A program made the translations under genes and the position numbers. Under the pieces are notes generated by a model that worked only from the letters and a program-made list of their open reading frames with translations, was not told the origin of the DNA and ran no database searches. A stretch of DNA of 45,410 nucleotides from Leisingera sp. ANG59 (lineage in GTDB: Bacteria; Pseudomonadota; Alphaproteobacteria; Rhodobacterales; Rhodobacteraceae). Positions 38,185 to 45,410 of the stretch are shown one piece after another. Location of the stretch: contig NZ_WLCM01000016.1 of NCBI RefSeq assembly GCF_013317235.1, positions 51,603 to 97,012 of the forward strand, written 5' to 3'. The first letter of the stretch is position 1, and the number at the start of each line of letters is the position of its first letter.

Positions 38185-40397
38185 TCCCAGAACCTCGCGC
38201 GCTGATCTTCCAGACTCTTGCGGTGGGCCTCGCGCACCGGCCCGTACAGCCGGTCCGGCACCGCCACCCGCTGGCCGCCGTCGCGCTGGGTCGGGCGGAT
38301 GGTCAGGCCGAAGCCGGAGCGCGACGGCTTGCCCAGCAGCCAGTCCACCGGAATTCTGAAGCGGAAGCCCTTGTCAAAGGACCCCTCGCCGAAATCCTCG
38401 GCCGAGACATTGGTGAGGGTGAAGAAGGCGCCGACCAGGAAGCCGTTGTCGAACTCCCGGTTCAGGCTGAAGGTGCCGCCGTAATCGCCGGCCAGGTAGC
38501 GGCCCGCATCCAGCTGCAGCTGATAGCCGCGGTCCAGCTCGTAATAGGCGGATGCATGGCCGGTCAGCACCCGGTAATCGCGGAAGGAAAACCGCTGGTC
38601 GAAATCGCGCTGCACCACGTAGTTGGCCTCCAGCCCGAAGCCGATGCGGCTGTTGACCGGCTTCCACAGCACTTCGCCGGAGATGCCGCCGTACATGCTT
38701 TCGAACAGGCCGGCGGTGGCGCGGGCATAGAGGTTGCGGCCCGGTTTCCACAGGCGGCTGACATAGAGGTTCTCCAGGGTGGTGCCGTATTGGGCATATT
38801 CCACCTGGTCGGTGCGCACATGCGGCAGCACCGAGTTGGAGGCGCGGCCGTTCTTCACGTTGCCGGCCAGCCGCTGGCGGATGGCGCCGGCGATGCGCCA
38901 GCCCGGCGCCGGCGCGTAAGACGCGGCGAAATCGAGGCCCGCATCGATCCGGAAGGGTTTTTCCGGGTCGAAATAGGCGGGCTGGGTATAGGGGCTGATG
39001 GAGGTGGCAAAGGCCGGGTACAGTTCGCCCGAGAACAGCGCATCCGCGGGCAGCGCCCCGGCATCCTGCACCCCGGCGGCAGCGAACAGCGCATCCGCGG
39101 CTTCCGGGTCGAACTCCAGCGCCTCCAGGTCGGAACGGCGGATCTCAATGGCCGCGAGGCCAATGCCGCGGCGCACCGGCACCAGGCGAAAGGTCTCCAC
39201 CGAGGGCGGCATCGTCTGGGCCAGGGCGCGGGCAGCGCGGCCCGCCGCCTGGCTCTGCGAGCGGTAGCGGTTATTGCGGTAGCGCAGCTCGGCCGTGGTG
39301 CCGGTCAGGGTGACTGCCTCCAGCACCAGCCCGTCCGCCTTCAGCGCCTCGGCGGCCAGATCGCGGATCTTGCGGGACTTGGGCGCGCTTGACGCCCAGT
39401 CCTGACGCCAGTGCGCGTCTTCCGTGGCCCATTGGCTGCGCGGGATGATGGGATGCGGCGCCGGCACCGCCATCAGGGTGGGCGGGTGTTTCGGATTGAG
39501 CTGGATCTGCGCGGTGACGCCGATTTCCGAGCCATAGAGGTAATAGGCGCCAAGGCGGAGCCGGTCGGAATACTGGTATTCCACCCCGTAGTTCAGCGAG
39601 GATTTGCGCTCGAACACGTCCGAGTCCTGAGTTTCGGTCACATAGGCATCGGAGGAATATTCTGCCTTCAGGCTCCAGCGCGCATCCGGCTGCCATTCAA
39701 GGCCTGCAAAGGGCGCCACATCGCCGCGGAACCACTGGTCGGTCGACAGAGTGCCGCCGGTGGAGCCGCCCACGAAGGACGGGCGGCTGCCGATGCTGCC
39801 GATCGCCCCATGGCTGCCCAGCCGCCCCCAGCCGAGGCCTGCCGAGACCTTCAGCCGGCCGGGCGCCCGGCCCCAGCCCAGGGCGGCGGCTTCAAACCGC
39901 TTGGTGGCGACAAAATATTCCGCCGCATAGACCCCGGTGCCGGCAAAATCCTGCAACCCCATGGTGACCTCGGGCAGCCAGCGCCGCTCGCGCCACAGGC
40001 GGGCGCGCACGTCAAAGCCGCGGTCGTAATAGGTGTCAAAGCCGAACAGCCCCAGGTCCTGGATGCCATTGTAGCGGAAGCTGGCCGACAGCCAGGGCAG
40101 CGCCTGGAAGGTGATGTTGTAGCGCGAGGTGCCGCCGAACCAGGAATAGGTGACCGCATACTGGCCGTCCGGCAGCATCTCGGCGCTTGGCATGTCGATC
40201 AGGCCGGGGCTGCCATAGAAAGTAAGGCTGGGCGGCGGCAGCGGCTTCAGCCGCGGCGCGGCCTCTTCGCTGCCCGGCGCCGCATCCGGAACGGCACGGG
40301 TGATGTCCGGGATCTGTGCTAGGCCGGGCACGGCGGCCAAGCACAGCAGCGCTGCCGGGACGCGGGCCTTGCGCATATGCGTCTTGATCGGGGTCAC
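38181..40397 (-). CDS. yjbH: YjbH-family outer-membrane beta-barrel protein
   Basis: A large outer-membrane protein (738 residues from GTG 40397; the frame runs to 40541). The signal peptide is KARVPAALLCLAAVPGLAQI. LTFYGSPGLIDMPSAEMLPD is the hallmark opening of YjbH/GfcD, and the rest is a series of amphipathic strands ending in aromatic residues (GVEYQYSDRLRLGAYYLYGS, for example). AAGG lies about 10 nt before the GTG. In enterics YjbH/GfcD is needed for polymer exit. It is coupled to yjbF and may form the exit pore for the second assembly system of this window. Confidence 0.9.
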   Translation of the reverse strand: MTPIKTHMRKARVPAALLCLAAVPGLAQIPDITRAVPDAAPGSEEAAPRLKPLPPPSLTFYGSPGLIDMPSAEMLPDGQYAVTYSWFGGTSRYNITFQALPWLSASFRYNGIQDLGLFGFDTYYDRGFDVRARLWRERRWLPEVTMGLQDFAGTGVYAAEYFVATKRFEAAALGWGRAPGRLKVSAGLGWGRLGSHGAIGSIGSRPSFVGGSTGGTLSTDQWFRGDVAPFAGLEWQPDARWSLKAEYSSDAYVTETQDSDVFERKSSLNYGVEYQYSDRLRLGAYYLYGSEIGVTAQIQLNPKHPPTLMAVPAPHPIIPRSQWATEDAHWRQDWASSAPKSRKIRDLAAEALKADGLVLEAVTLTGTTAELRYRNNRYRSQSQAAGRAARALAQTMPPSVETFRLVPVRRGIGLAAIEIRRSDLEALEFDPEAADALFAAAGVQDAGALPADALFSGELYPAFATSISPYTQPAYFDPEKPFRIDAGLDFAASYAPAPGWRIAGAIRQRLAGNVKNGRASNSVLPHVRTDQVEYAQYGTTLENLYVSRLWKPGRNLYARATAGLFESMYGGISGEVLWKPVNSRIGFGLEANYVVQRDFDQRFSFRDYRVLTGHASAYYELDRGYQLQLDAGRYLAGDYGGTFSLNREFDNGFLVGAFFTLTNVSAEDFGEGSFDKGFRFRIPVDWLLGKPSRSGFGLTIRPTQRDGGQRVAVPDRLYGPVREAHRKSLEDQRARFWE

Positions 40398-40562
40398 GGG
40401 AACACTGCCTTCTGGTCCTGCCGGGTGCCTGCCGGCCCTGTTATCTGTGACACAGCTTAGACCATGGCGGCGGGGCCGGATCAATTGCCCGCGGAACCGG
40501 CGGTGGCGGTTTTGCGGGCAATTGCAGCCCCCATGCCGCACCTGATGCTGTCCGCTGCTGGA

Positions 40563-42464
40563 TCAGGAGCTCTTGCGGCCGGCCTCCGGCGGCTGGCAAT
40601 AGCCCTCGACCCAGTGCCGCACCACCTGCAGCGCCGCCGCCTCGTCGCCCACCGCCACCGCCTGGCGCAGGCTGCGCAGGAAACCGGCCACTTCGATCTC
40701 CGATAGCACGGTTTCGCGGGCGCAGAAGATCTTCTGGTGGCGGGTATGGATCAGCTCCTCGCTCAGGGTTAGCTCCTCCTCCATCTTCTCGCCGGGGCGC
40801 AGGCCGATGATCTCGATGGCGATATCGCCGTCCGGGTTGTCCGCGTCGCGCACGCTGTAGCCGGCGCTTTCGATCACCTGGCGCGCCAGCTGCAGGATCG
40901 GCACCGGCTCGCCCATGTCGAGCACGAAGACCTCCCCGCCCCCGGCCATGTCGCCCGCTTGCAGCACCAGCTGCACCGCTTCGCTGATGGTCATGAAAAA
41001 GCGCTTCACATTGGGGTCGGTGACGGTGACCGGGCCTCCGCGGCTAATCTGCTCCTGGAACAGCGGCACCACCGAGCCGGACGACCCCAGCACATTGCCG
41101 AAGCGCACCATGGTGAACACCGTGCGGCCGCCGAAGCGGGTGGCCAGGTCCTGCACGATGAGCTCTGCCATCCGCTTGGAAGCGCCCATCACATTGGCCG
41201 GGTTCACGGCCTTGTCGGAGGAGATTAGGATGAAGCGCTTGACTCCTGCCCGCGCCGCGGCGCGGGCCAGGGTCTGGGTGCCGAAGACATTGTTGGCCAG
41301 CCCCGGCAGCGGGTTCGCCTCTACCAGCGGCACATGCTTATAGGCGGCCGCATGCAGCACCACTTGCACTTCATGGGCATTCAACACCATCCGCACCTGA
41401 CGCGGATCGGTGACCGAGCCCAGCACCGGCACCAGCTCGATTCCCGCTTCCACGGCCAGCGGCCCCAGTTCCTGATGCACGGTGTAAAGCGCCAGTTCCG
41501 AAAGCTCGAAGAGCACCAGTTTCGACGGACGGCAGGCCAGCACCTGGCGGCAAAGTTCCGAGCCGATCGAGCCGCCGGCGCCGGAGATCAGCACCGATTT
41601 GCCCTGGTAGGAGCCGGCTGCTTCCTTCAGCGGCACGTTGCGGGCACTGCGGCCAAGGAAATGCTGCGGCGCCACCGGCGTCAGCTTGTCGACCAGTGCC
41701 TCCTCGCCAATGAGCTGGGCGAATGAGGGCAGCGCCTGCACCTCCAGCCCCAGCTTCTGCAACCTCTGGGTGATCTGCGCCTGGCGCGGCTGGCTTTGCG
41801 ACGGCATTGCCAGCAGTACCCGGCGGATCTGCCGCGCCTGCACGATTTCGGCAATCCGCGCCGGGGCATAGACCGGCAGCCCGACCAGTGTCATGCCCTG
41901 CAGCGAGGTGTTGTCATCGGCAAAGGCGACAGGGTCGATGCCGTCATGCGCCTTCAACGCCTGCGCTAGCTGGGTGCCAGTGGTGCCCGCGCCGTAGATC
42001 AGCACCTGGCAGCGCGGCTGAGCGCGGCGGTAGACGGCAAGCACCAGCTGCAGCATCGCCGCGCGCGCCACCACCATGGACAGGAAATAGCAGATTGCAA
42101 ACACCACATGGGTGCCAGGGCCAAGCGGCGGCCCGAACACTGCCGTCAGCCCCGCCAGCACCAGAGCACTGGCACCCGCCAGCAGCGCGGTCTGCGCCGC
42201 GGCATGGCGCTCATAGGCATTGAGCTGCACATAGGGCAGCCCCAGCCACAGCGTCAGCGCGGCGGCGGCGGCCATCACATAGGGCAGCAGCGGCAAGAGT
42301 TCCGCCAGGGTGGTCAGGGCAGGATCGGGCAGCGGCTGTACCCCGAGGGTGAACAGCAGCGCCAGCGGCAGCAGCGCCAGGTCCACCGCCAGGAAGACGC
42401 AGGATTTCTGCCTGCGCGACAGCGCGCTTATCAGATTGTACATGCCTGCCCTCAATTCCCGCAT
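40563..42464 (-). CDS. CapD/FlaA1-type membrane NDP-sugar dehydratase/epimerase
   Basis: The 633-residue protein has four N-terminal membrane helices, a first Rossmann region (VLIYGAGTTGTQLAQAL), and a C-terminal SDR domain: SVLISGAGGSIGSELCRQ, HAAAYKHVPLVE, ISSDKAVNPANVMGASKR and LRPGEKMEEEL. This is the WbpM/PglF/CapD architecture that makes 4-keto-6-deoxy sugars from UDP-HexNAc. The motif SSDKA with MGASK is the active-site form of this membrane class, rather than YxxxK. AGGA 5 nt before ATG 42464 supports the start. It lies between the initiating transferase and yjbH, with gaps of 251 and 165 bp. It could feed the aminotransferase at 14686 with a keto-sugar. Confidence 0.92.
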   Translation of the reverse strand: MRELRAGMYNLISALSRRQKSCVFLAVDLALLPLALLFTLGVQPLPDPALTTLAELLPLLPYVMAAAAALTLWLGLPYVQLNAYERHAAAQTALLAGASALVLAGLTAVFGPPLGPGTHVVFAICYFLSMVVARAAMLQLVLAVYRRAQPRCQVLIYGAGTTGTQLAQALKAHDGIDPVAFADDNTSLQGMTLVGLPVYAPARIAEIVQARQIRRVLLAMPSQSQPRQAQITQRLQKLGLEVQALPSFAQLIGEEALVDKLTPVAPQHFLGRSARNVPLKEAAGSYQGKSVLISGAGGSIGSELCRQVLACRPSKLVLFELSELALYTVHQELGPLAVEAGIELVPVLGSVTDPRQVRMVLNAHEVQVVLHAAAYKHVPLVEANPLPGLANNVFGTQTLARAAARAGVKRFILISSDKAVNPANVMGASKRMAELIVQDLATRFGGRTVFTMVRFGNVLGSSGSVVPLFQEQISRGGPVTVTDPNVKRFFMTISEAVQLVLQAGDMAGGGEVFVLDMGEPVPILQLARQVIESAGYSVRDADNPDGDIAIEIIGLRPGEKMEEELTLSEELIHTRHQKIFCARETVLSEIEVAGFLRSLRQAVAVGDEAAALQVVRHWVEGYCQPPEAGRKSS

Positions 42465-42715
42465 TTTTTCCTGGTTTATATCCGTTTGTCCGTCCGGCCT
42501 GACCTCTGCTGCCGGATAGCAGAAAAAAGTAAATCAAACACGGCCCCGATGCGCTGAAATCCGGTGCGCGGCCCTTAAAACACAGTTTCTATCATAGCCG
42601 GTTTCCCTGTTCCGCAAAACGGCCGATGGCGGAAACCCGCCGGACGGTGTCGGCCGTCCGGACAGCCTGCCCCGGCCAAGCGGCGCAGGCTATGTGGCAA
42701 TCCCTAAAACTGTGT

Positions 42716-43327
42716 CTACCCCCGGCGGATGATGTTGCCAATGGTCTGGAACACGATGTCGAAATCAAAGCACATGCTCTGATGGCGCTGGTAGATCAGG
42801 TCCAGCCGCGCCTTCATCGGCACGCAGAGGCGGGAATAGACTGCATCCGTTTCCTCCGCGCTTTCGCAGCGCGCCAGGAGCGCCGCCTCATGCTTGTGAT
42901 AGGTGATCGAGGCCAGGCCGGTGACGCCGGGGGGCGATTTCAGAACTTCTGCATAAAGCTCCGGATGCGCCTCGACATACTGGCGCAGGGGCGGGCGCGG
43001 CCCGACAAAGGAGATATCCCCCTTCAGGATGTTCCACAGCTGCGGGAACTCATCCAGCCGCTTGGAGCGCAGCCAGGCGCCGGTGCGGGTGATGCGGGCC
43101 GATTTGTCGCCGCCCGAGACGCCGGTGTCGCTCTCCACCACCGTCATTGTGCGCAGCTTCCAGAGCCGGAAGGGCTGGCCCACCCCCTTCATCCGCTCCC
43201 CCGCATAGAACAGCGGCCGCCCCTCCTTCCACAAGAGCCACAGCAGCAAAAGCAGCAGGACGGGGCTTAGGATCGCGATCAGAAGTGATGCGAAGAACAG
43301 GTCGAAAATCCGTTTGCGCCAGGTCAT
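42716..43327 (-). CDS. Initiating sugar-phosphate transferase, second copy
   Basis: A 203-residue polyprenyl-phosphate sugar-1-phosphate transferase with a single N-terminal helix (IFDLFFASLLIAILSPVLLL), then MKGVGQPFRLWKLRTM, KRLDEFPQLWNILKGDISFV with GPRPP, and PGVTGLASITY. It is of the small PglC/WcaJ-core type and distinct from the ExoY-like protein at 26273. ATG 43327 overlaps the epimerase stop by 4 bp; an upstream extension is open but overlaps that gene. Together with the CapD-type enzyme, as in Campylobacter PglF/PglC, it probably starts a repeat unit with a modified HexNAc. That a window encodes two such enzymes suggests two polymers. Confidence 0.9.
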   Translation of the reverse strand: MTWRKRIFDLFFASLLIAILSPVLLLLLLWLLWKEGRPLFYAGERMKGVGQPFRLWKLRTMTVVESDTGVSGGDKSARITRTGAWLRSKRLDEFPQLWNILKGDISFVGPRPPLRQYVEAHPELYAEVLKSPPGVTGLASITYHKHEAALLARCESAEETDAVYSRLCVPMKARLDLIYQRHQSMCFDFDIVFQTIGNIIRRG

Positions 43328-44184
43328 CGGGGGGAGATCTCCTGCTTGAAATGCGGCTCTAATAGGGCCCATTCAGCTGCCATCTGCGCCGCATCCGCCG
43401 CGGGCAGCGGCGCGGGCAGCAGCCTCTGCAGGCGGGTGACATCCAGCGCCACTTCCGGGATTGCCGCAGGCGGCGCTGGGCGGGTGGCAAAGGGCTTGCC
43501 CGCGGCCTGCAGCAGCGCCGCCATCTCCATCGGGCCAGGCTGCGCCACATTCAGCACCGGCGGCAGATCCGGCGCCGTAAGCAGCGCGCCCAGCCCCTGC
43601 GTCAGGCACCGCACCCCGGTATAGCTGCGCTGCGGGGTGGCGCCATCAGCGAAACGGTCCAGGGTGAAACCCGGCCACCAGCCGCCAAGGATCGCGTCGA
43701 AGCCGGCGATATTGCCGATCCGCAGGGAACAGACCTGCACCCCCAGCTCTGCGCCAAGCGCCGCGGCGCGCGCCTCCATCTCGGCTTTTGCTTCGCCATA
43801 GGCACTGGCTGGATGCAGCGGGGCGTCTTCCGCCAGCAGCCCCGGCTGGGCGCCATAGACCGCCGCCGAGGAGGCCAGCAGCACCCGAGCGCCAGCCGCC
43901 GCGCCGGCGCGCACCGCGGCTTCGGCAAGGCGGATGTGGTCCTGCATGTCTGCGCAGCCGCGCCCCGGCACAGGCCCGGCCAGGCACAGCAGGGCTCCGG
44001 CGCCCTCAGCCAGCCGCGCCAGCGCCTGCGGACCCGCCAGCGGATCCAGCAGATGCCAGTTCCCTGCCCCGGCCTGCGGGCGGCGCGCCTGCAGCCGCAA
44101 ATGCACCCCCGGCGGCGGGCACAGCTGCAAGAGCCGCCCAATCCGTCCTGTTGCACCGAGAACCACTGCGGCGGGAAACCCCAT
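43324..44184 (-). CDS. NAD-dependent epimerase/dehydratase-like protein
   Basis: A short extended-SDR of 286 residues. MGFPAAVVLGATGRIGRLL is the NAD(P)-binding start, VLLASSAAVYGAQPG supplies the catalytic Ser, and SAYGEAKAEME the YxxxK pair. SLRIGNIAGFDAIL with GGWW follows as in UDP-hexose 4-epimerase/4-ketoreductase relatives. ATG 44184 was chosen since it gives the conserved N-terminus; the open frame extends to 44262. It overlaps the transferase gene by 4 bp, and PglC-type transferases are often next to such a reductase (as in QuiNAc synthesis). A 4-ketoreductase for the CapD product is therefore a reasonable guess. It is divergent from the Wza-type gene. Confidence 0.82.
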   Translation of the reverse strand: MGFPAAVVLGATGRIGRLLQLCPPPGVHLRLQARRPQAGAGNWHLLDPLAGPQALARLAEGAGALLCLAGPVPGRGCADMQDHIRLAEAAVRAGAAAGARVLLASSAAVYGAQPGLLAEDAPLHPASAYGEAKAEMEARAAALGAELGVQVCSLRIGNIAGFDAILGGWWPGFTLDRFADGATPQRSYTGVRCLTQGLGALLTAPDLPPVLNVAQPGPMEMAALLQAAGKPFATRPAPPAAIPEVALDVTRLQRLLPAPLPAADAAQMAAEWALLEPHFKQEISPR

Positions 44185-44285
44185 GCGCTGCTGCCTGTTC
44201 CTGTTGACCCTGTCTGACAGCCCAGTATCCTTTGCCGGGCAGAAAATCAAAGCAGTTCCCAACGCGGCTCAATAACAGGCTCCTC

Positions 44286-45404
44286 ATGCTGAAACTTCTT
44301 CCCTGGCTGGCCGCTGCCGGCCTGATCCTACTGCCCTCAGCCTGCAGCCGCCTGCCCGGCGGCGCTCCAGCCAGCGAGGAGATCCTGAAAGAATCCGGCG
44401 AAGCGGATGCCAATTTCGCGCTCTACAAGGTGAACCGGGCGCTGCTGCCCACGGTGGCCGCCTGGCCGCCCACCGGCAAGCAGGAGCGGCTGGGCTGGCT
44501 GCACGCCCATCAGGGCGCCAAGACCCAGATCATCCAGCCAGGCGATCTCCTGTCCCTCAGCATCTGGGACAGTAATGACAATTCGCTGCTGACCGCGGCA
44601 GAACAGAAAATGGTGCAGCTGCAGGACATGAAAGTGGCCGCCAACGGCACCATCTTCATGCCCTATGTGGGCGATGTGAACGTCAACGGGCTGACCCCGG
44701 ACCTGGCGCGGGCCAAGCTGCAGGAGGCGCTGGAGCCGGTGGTTCCCTCCGCCCAGGTGCAGCTGGCGATGGCCGAAGGGCGCAACAACTCGGTCGACCT
44801 GGTTTCCGGCGTCGCCCAGCCCGGCACCTATCCGATGCCCGACCGCAACTACACGGTGATGGGGCTGATCTCGGCGGGCGGCGGCATCAGCGCCAGCCTC
44901 AACAACCCGCAGATCCGGCTGGTGCGCGGGCGCAGCATCTATGGCACTTCGGTCGACAACCTGCTGAACAATCCGCGGCTGGATACCCTCCTGCGAGGCG
45001 GCGACCGGGTGTTTGTCGAGGAGGACGAGCGCTATTTCCTCTCCTTCGGCGCCACCGGCGAGGAGGATCTGCACATCTTCACCAAGGACGAGATGTCGGC
45101 GATGGATGCGATGTCGGTGGCGGGCGGCTTCCAGGACGGCAAGGCCGATCCCAAGGGCTTGCTGATCCTGCGCGAATACCCTGCCTCGGCAGTGGCGCCT
45201 GGGGTGCGCGGGCCGCGTCAGCAGCGGGTGGTGTTCTCGCTGGACCTCACCTCGGCGGACGGGCTGTTCTCGGCGCGCCAGTTCCGGATCAACCCGGGCG
45301 ACCTGGTGATGGCCACCGAATCCCCGATCAACGATGCGCTTACCATCTCCAACATCTTCGGCAACTTCTTCGGCGTCTTCAGCCGCGCCGGCGTGATCGA
45401 GTAA
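44286..45404 (+). CDS. Wza/GfcE-type polysaccharide export lipoprotein
   Basis: The 372-residue lipoprotein has a type II signal (MLKLLPWLAAAGLILLPSAC, Cys20). It then has the Poly_export domain IIQPGDLLSLSIWDSNDNSL with IFMPYVGDVNVNGLTPD, followed by SLBB repeats (SVDLVSGVAQPGTYPMPDRN; RYFLSFGATGEEDL). It ends INPGDLVMATES then a helix IFGNFFGVFSRAGVIE that could cross the outer membrane as the Wza C-terminal helix does. ATG 44286 has only a weak CAGG before it. It is divergent from the epimerase operon over 101 bp, and serves as the channel for the YjbH-type system. The stop lies 6 bp before the window end. Confidence 0.92.
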   Translation: MLKLLPWLAAAGLILLPSACSRLPGGAPASEEILKESGEADANFALYKVNRALLPTVAAWPPTGKQERLGWLHAHQGAKTQIIQPGDLLSLSIWDSNDNSLLTAAEQKMVQLQDMKVAANGTIFMPYVGDVNVNGLTPDLARAKLQEALEPVVPSAQVQLAMAEGRNNSVDLVSGVAQPGTYPMPDRNYTVMGLISAGGGISASLNNPQIRLVRGRSIYGTSVDNLLNNPRLDTLLRGGDRVFVEEDERYFLSFGATGEEDLHIFTKDEMSAMDAMSVAGGFQDGKADPKGLLILREYPASAVAPGVRGPRQQRVVFSLDLTSADGLFSARQFRINPGDLVMATESPINDALTISNIFGNFFGVFSRAGVIE

Positions 45405-45410
45405 CCGGTT

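Noticed and set aside
42580..42715. Inverted pair ACACAGTTT / AAACTGTGT flanking the gap after the initiating transferase gene
   Set aside because: Only 9 bp, widely spaced and unsupported by other element features; likely chance.
1..45410. tRNA, rRNA, riboswitch or replication origin
   Set aside because: No cloverleaf, rRNA-like stretch, recognisable aptamer or DnaA-box cluster was noticed on reading; short RNAs cannot be excluded by eye.

Overview
The window looks like an alphaproteobacterial surface-polysaccharide region. The DNA is GC-rich with small AT-rich islands upstream of some genes. The gene mix (YjbH/YjbF capsule proteins, an ExoF/ExoP/ExoY-type export set, secreted RTX proteins, many 4-bp ATGA gene overlaps) fits Rhodobacteraceae, perhaps the Leisingera/Phaeobacter group. 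That placement is inference from gene content; no rRNA or other taxonomic marker is present.

Regions. (1) 1-9496: sugar-transfer and sugar-modification genes (a partial glycosyltransferase-like gene, a GT10 fucosyltransferase-like gene, a coiled-coil protein, an FkbM-like protein, a sulfotransferase-like protein), then a clean GDP-L-fucose cassette gmd-fcl-manC. (2) 9497-11000: a decay zone with an IS256-type transposase remnant, a frameshifted RTX C-terminus, two copies of a 17-bp palindrome and an IS30-type N-terminal remnant. (3) 11200-12076: a LuxR-type regulator with a degenerate receiver domain, preceded by a repeated operator-like sequence. (4) 12216-16062, minus strand: aminotransferase, a small Pro/Cys-rich reading frame, Wzx-type flippase and GT2 glycosyltransferase, the last three coupled by overlaps. 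(5) 16400-19568: two of three paralogous secreted beta-helix-like proteins; the third is at 31170-32777. (6) 19747-22838: two small peptides with nearly identical leader segments and unrelated tails, followed by a PqqD-like/HPr-kinase-like fusion and an NTP_transf_5-type nucleotidyltransferase. This is the best candidate for an undescribed system. (7) 22881-31086: GT4 glycosyltransferase, sulfotransferase, O-antigen-polymerase-like protein, ExoY-like initiating transferase, ExoP-like tyrosine kinase/co-polymerase and ExoF-like export protein, a near-complete succinoglycan-type Wzx/Wzy assembly line. (8) 33459-36930: an operon of two PhyH-type oxygenases, a GNAT/FemAB-like transferase and a formyltransferase. 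(9) 37064-45404: a second assembly system of the YjbEFH/group-4-capsule kind, with its own initiating transferase, an epimerase, a CapD/FlaA1-type dehydratase and a Wza-type lipoprotein.

How they may work together (inference). ManC-Gmd-Fcl make GDP-fucose for the GT10 enzyme. The ExoY-like enzyme starts a lipid-linked repeat unit that GT2 and GT4 enzymes extend. The sulfotransferases, FkbM-like protein, formyltransferase and oxygenases may decorate it. Wzx flips it, the Wzy-like protein polymerises it, and ExoP/ExoF export it. The secreted beta-helix proteins may bind, cut or epimerise the product outside the cell. The YjbH/YjbF/Wza set points to a second polymer or a second export route. All product assignments rest on motif recognition by eye; no alignment or database search was run.
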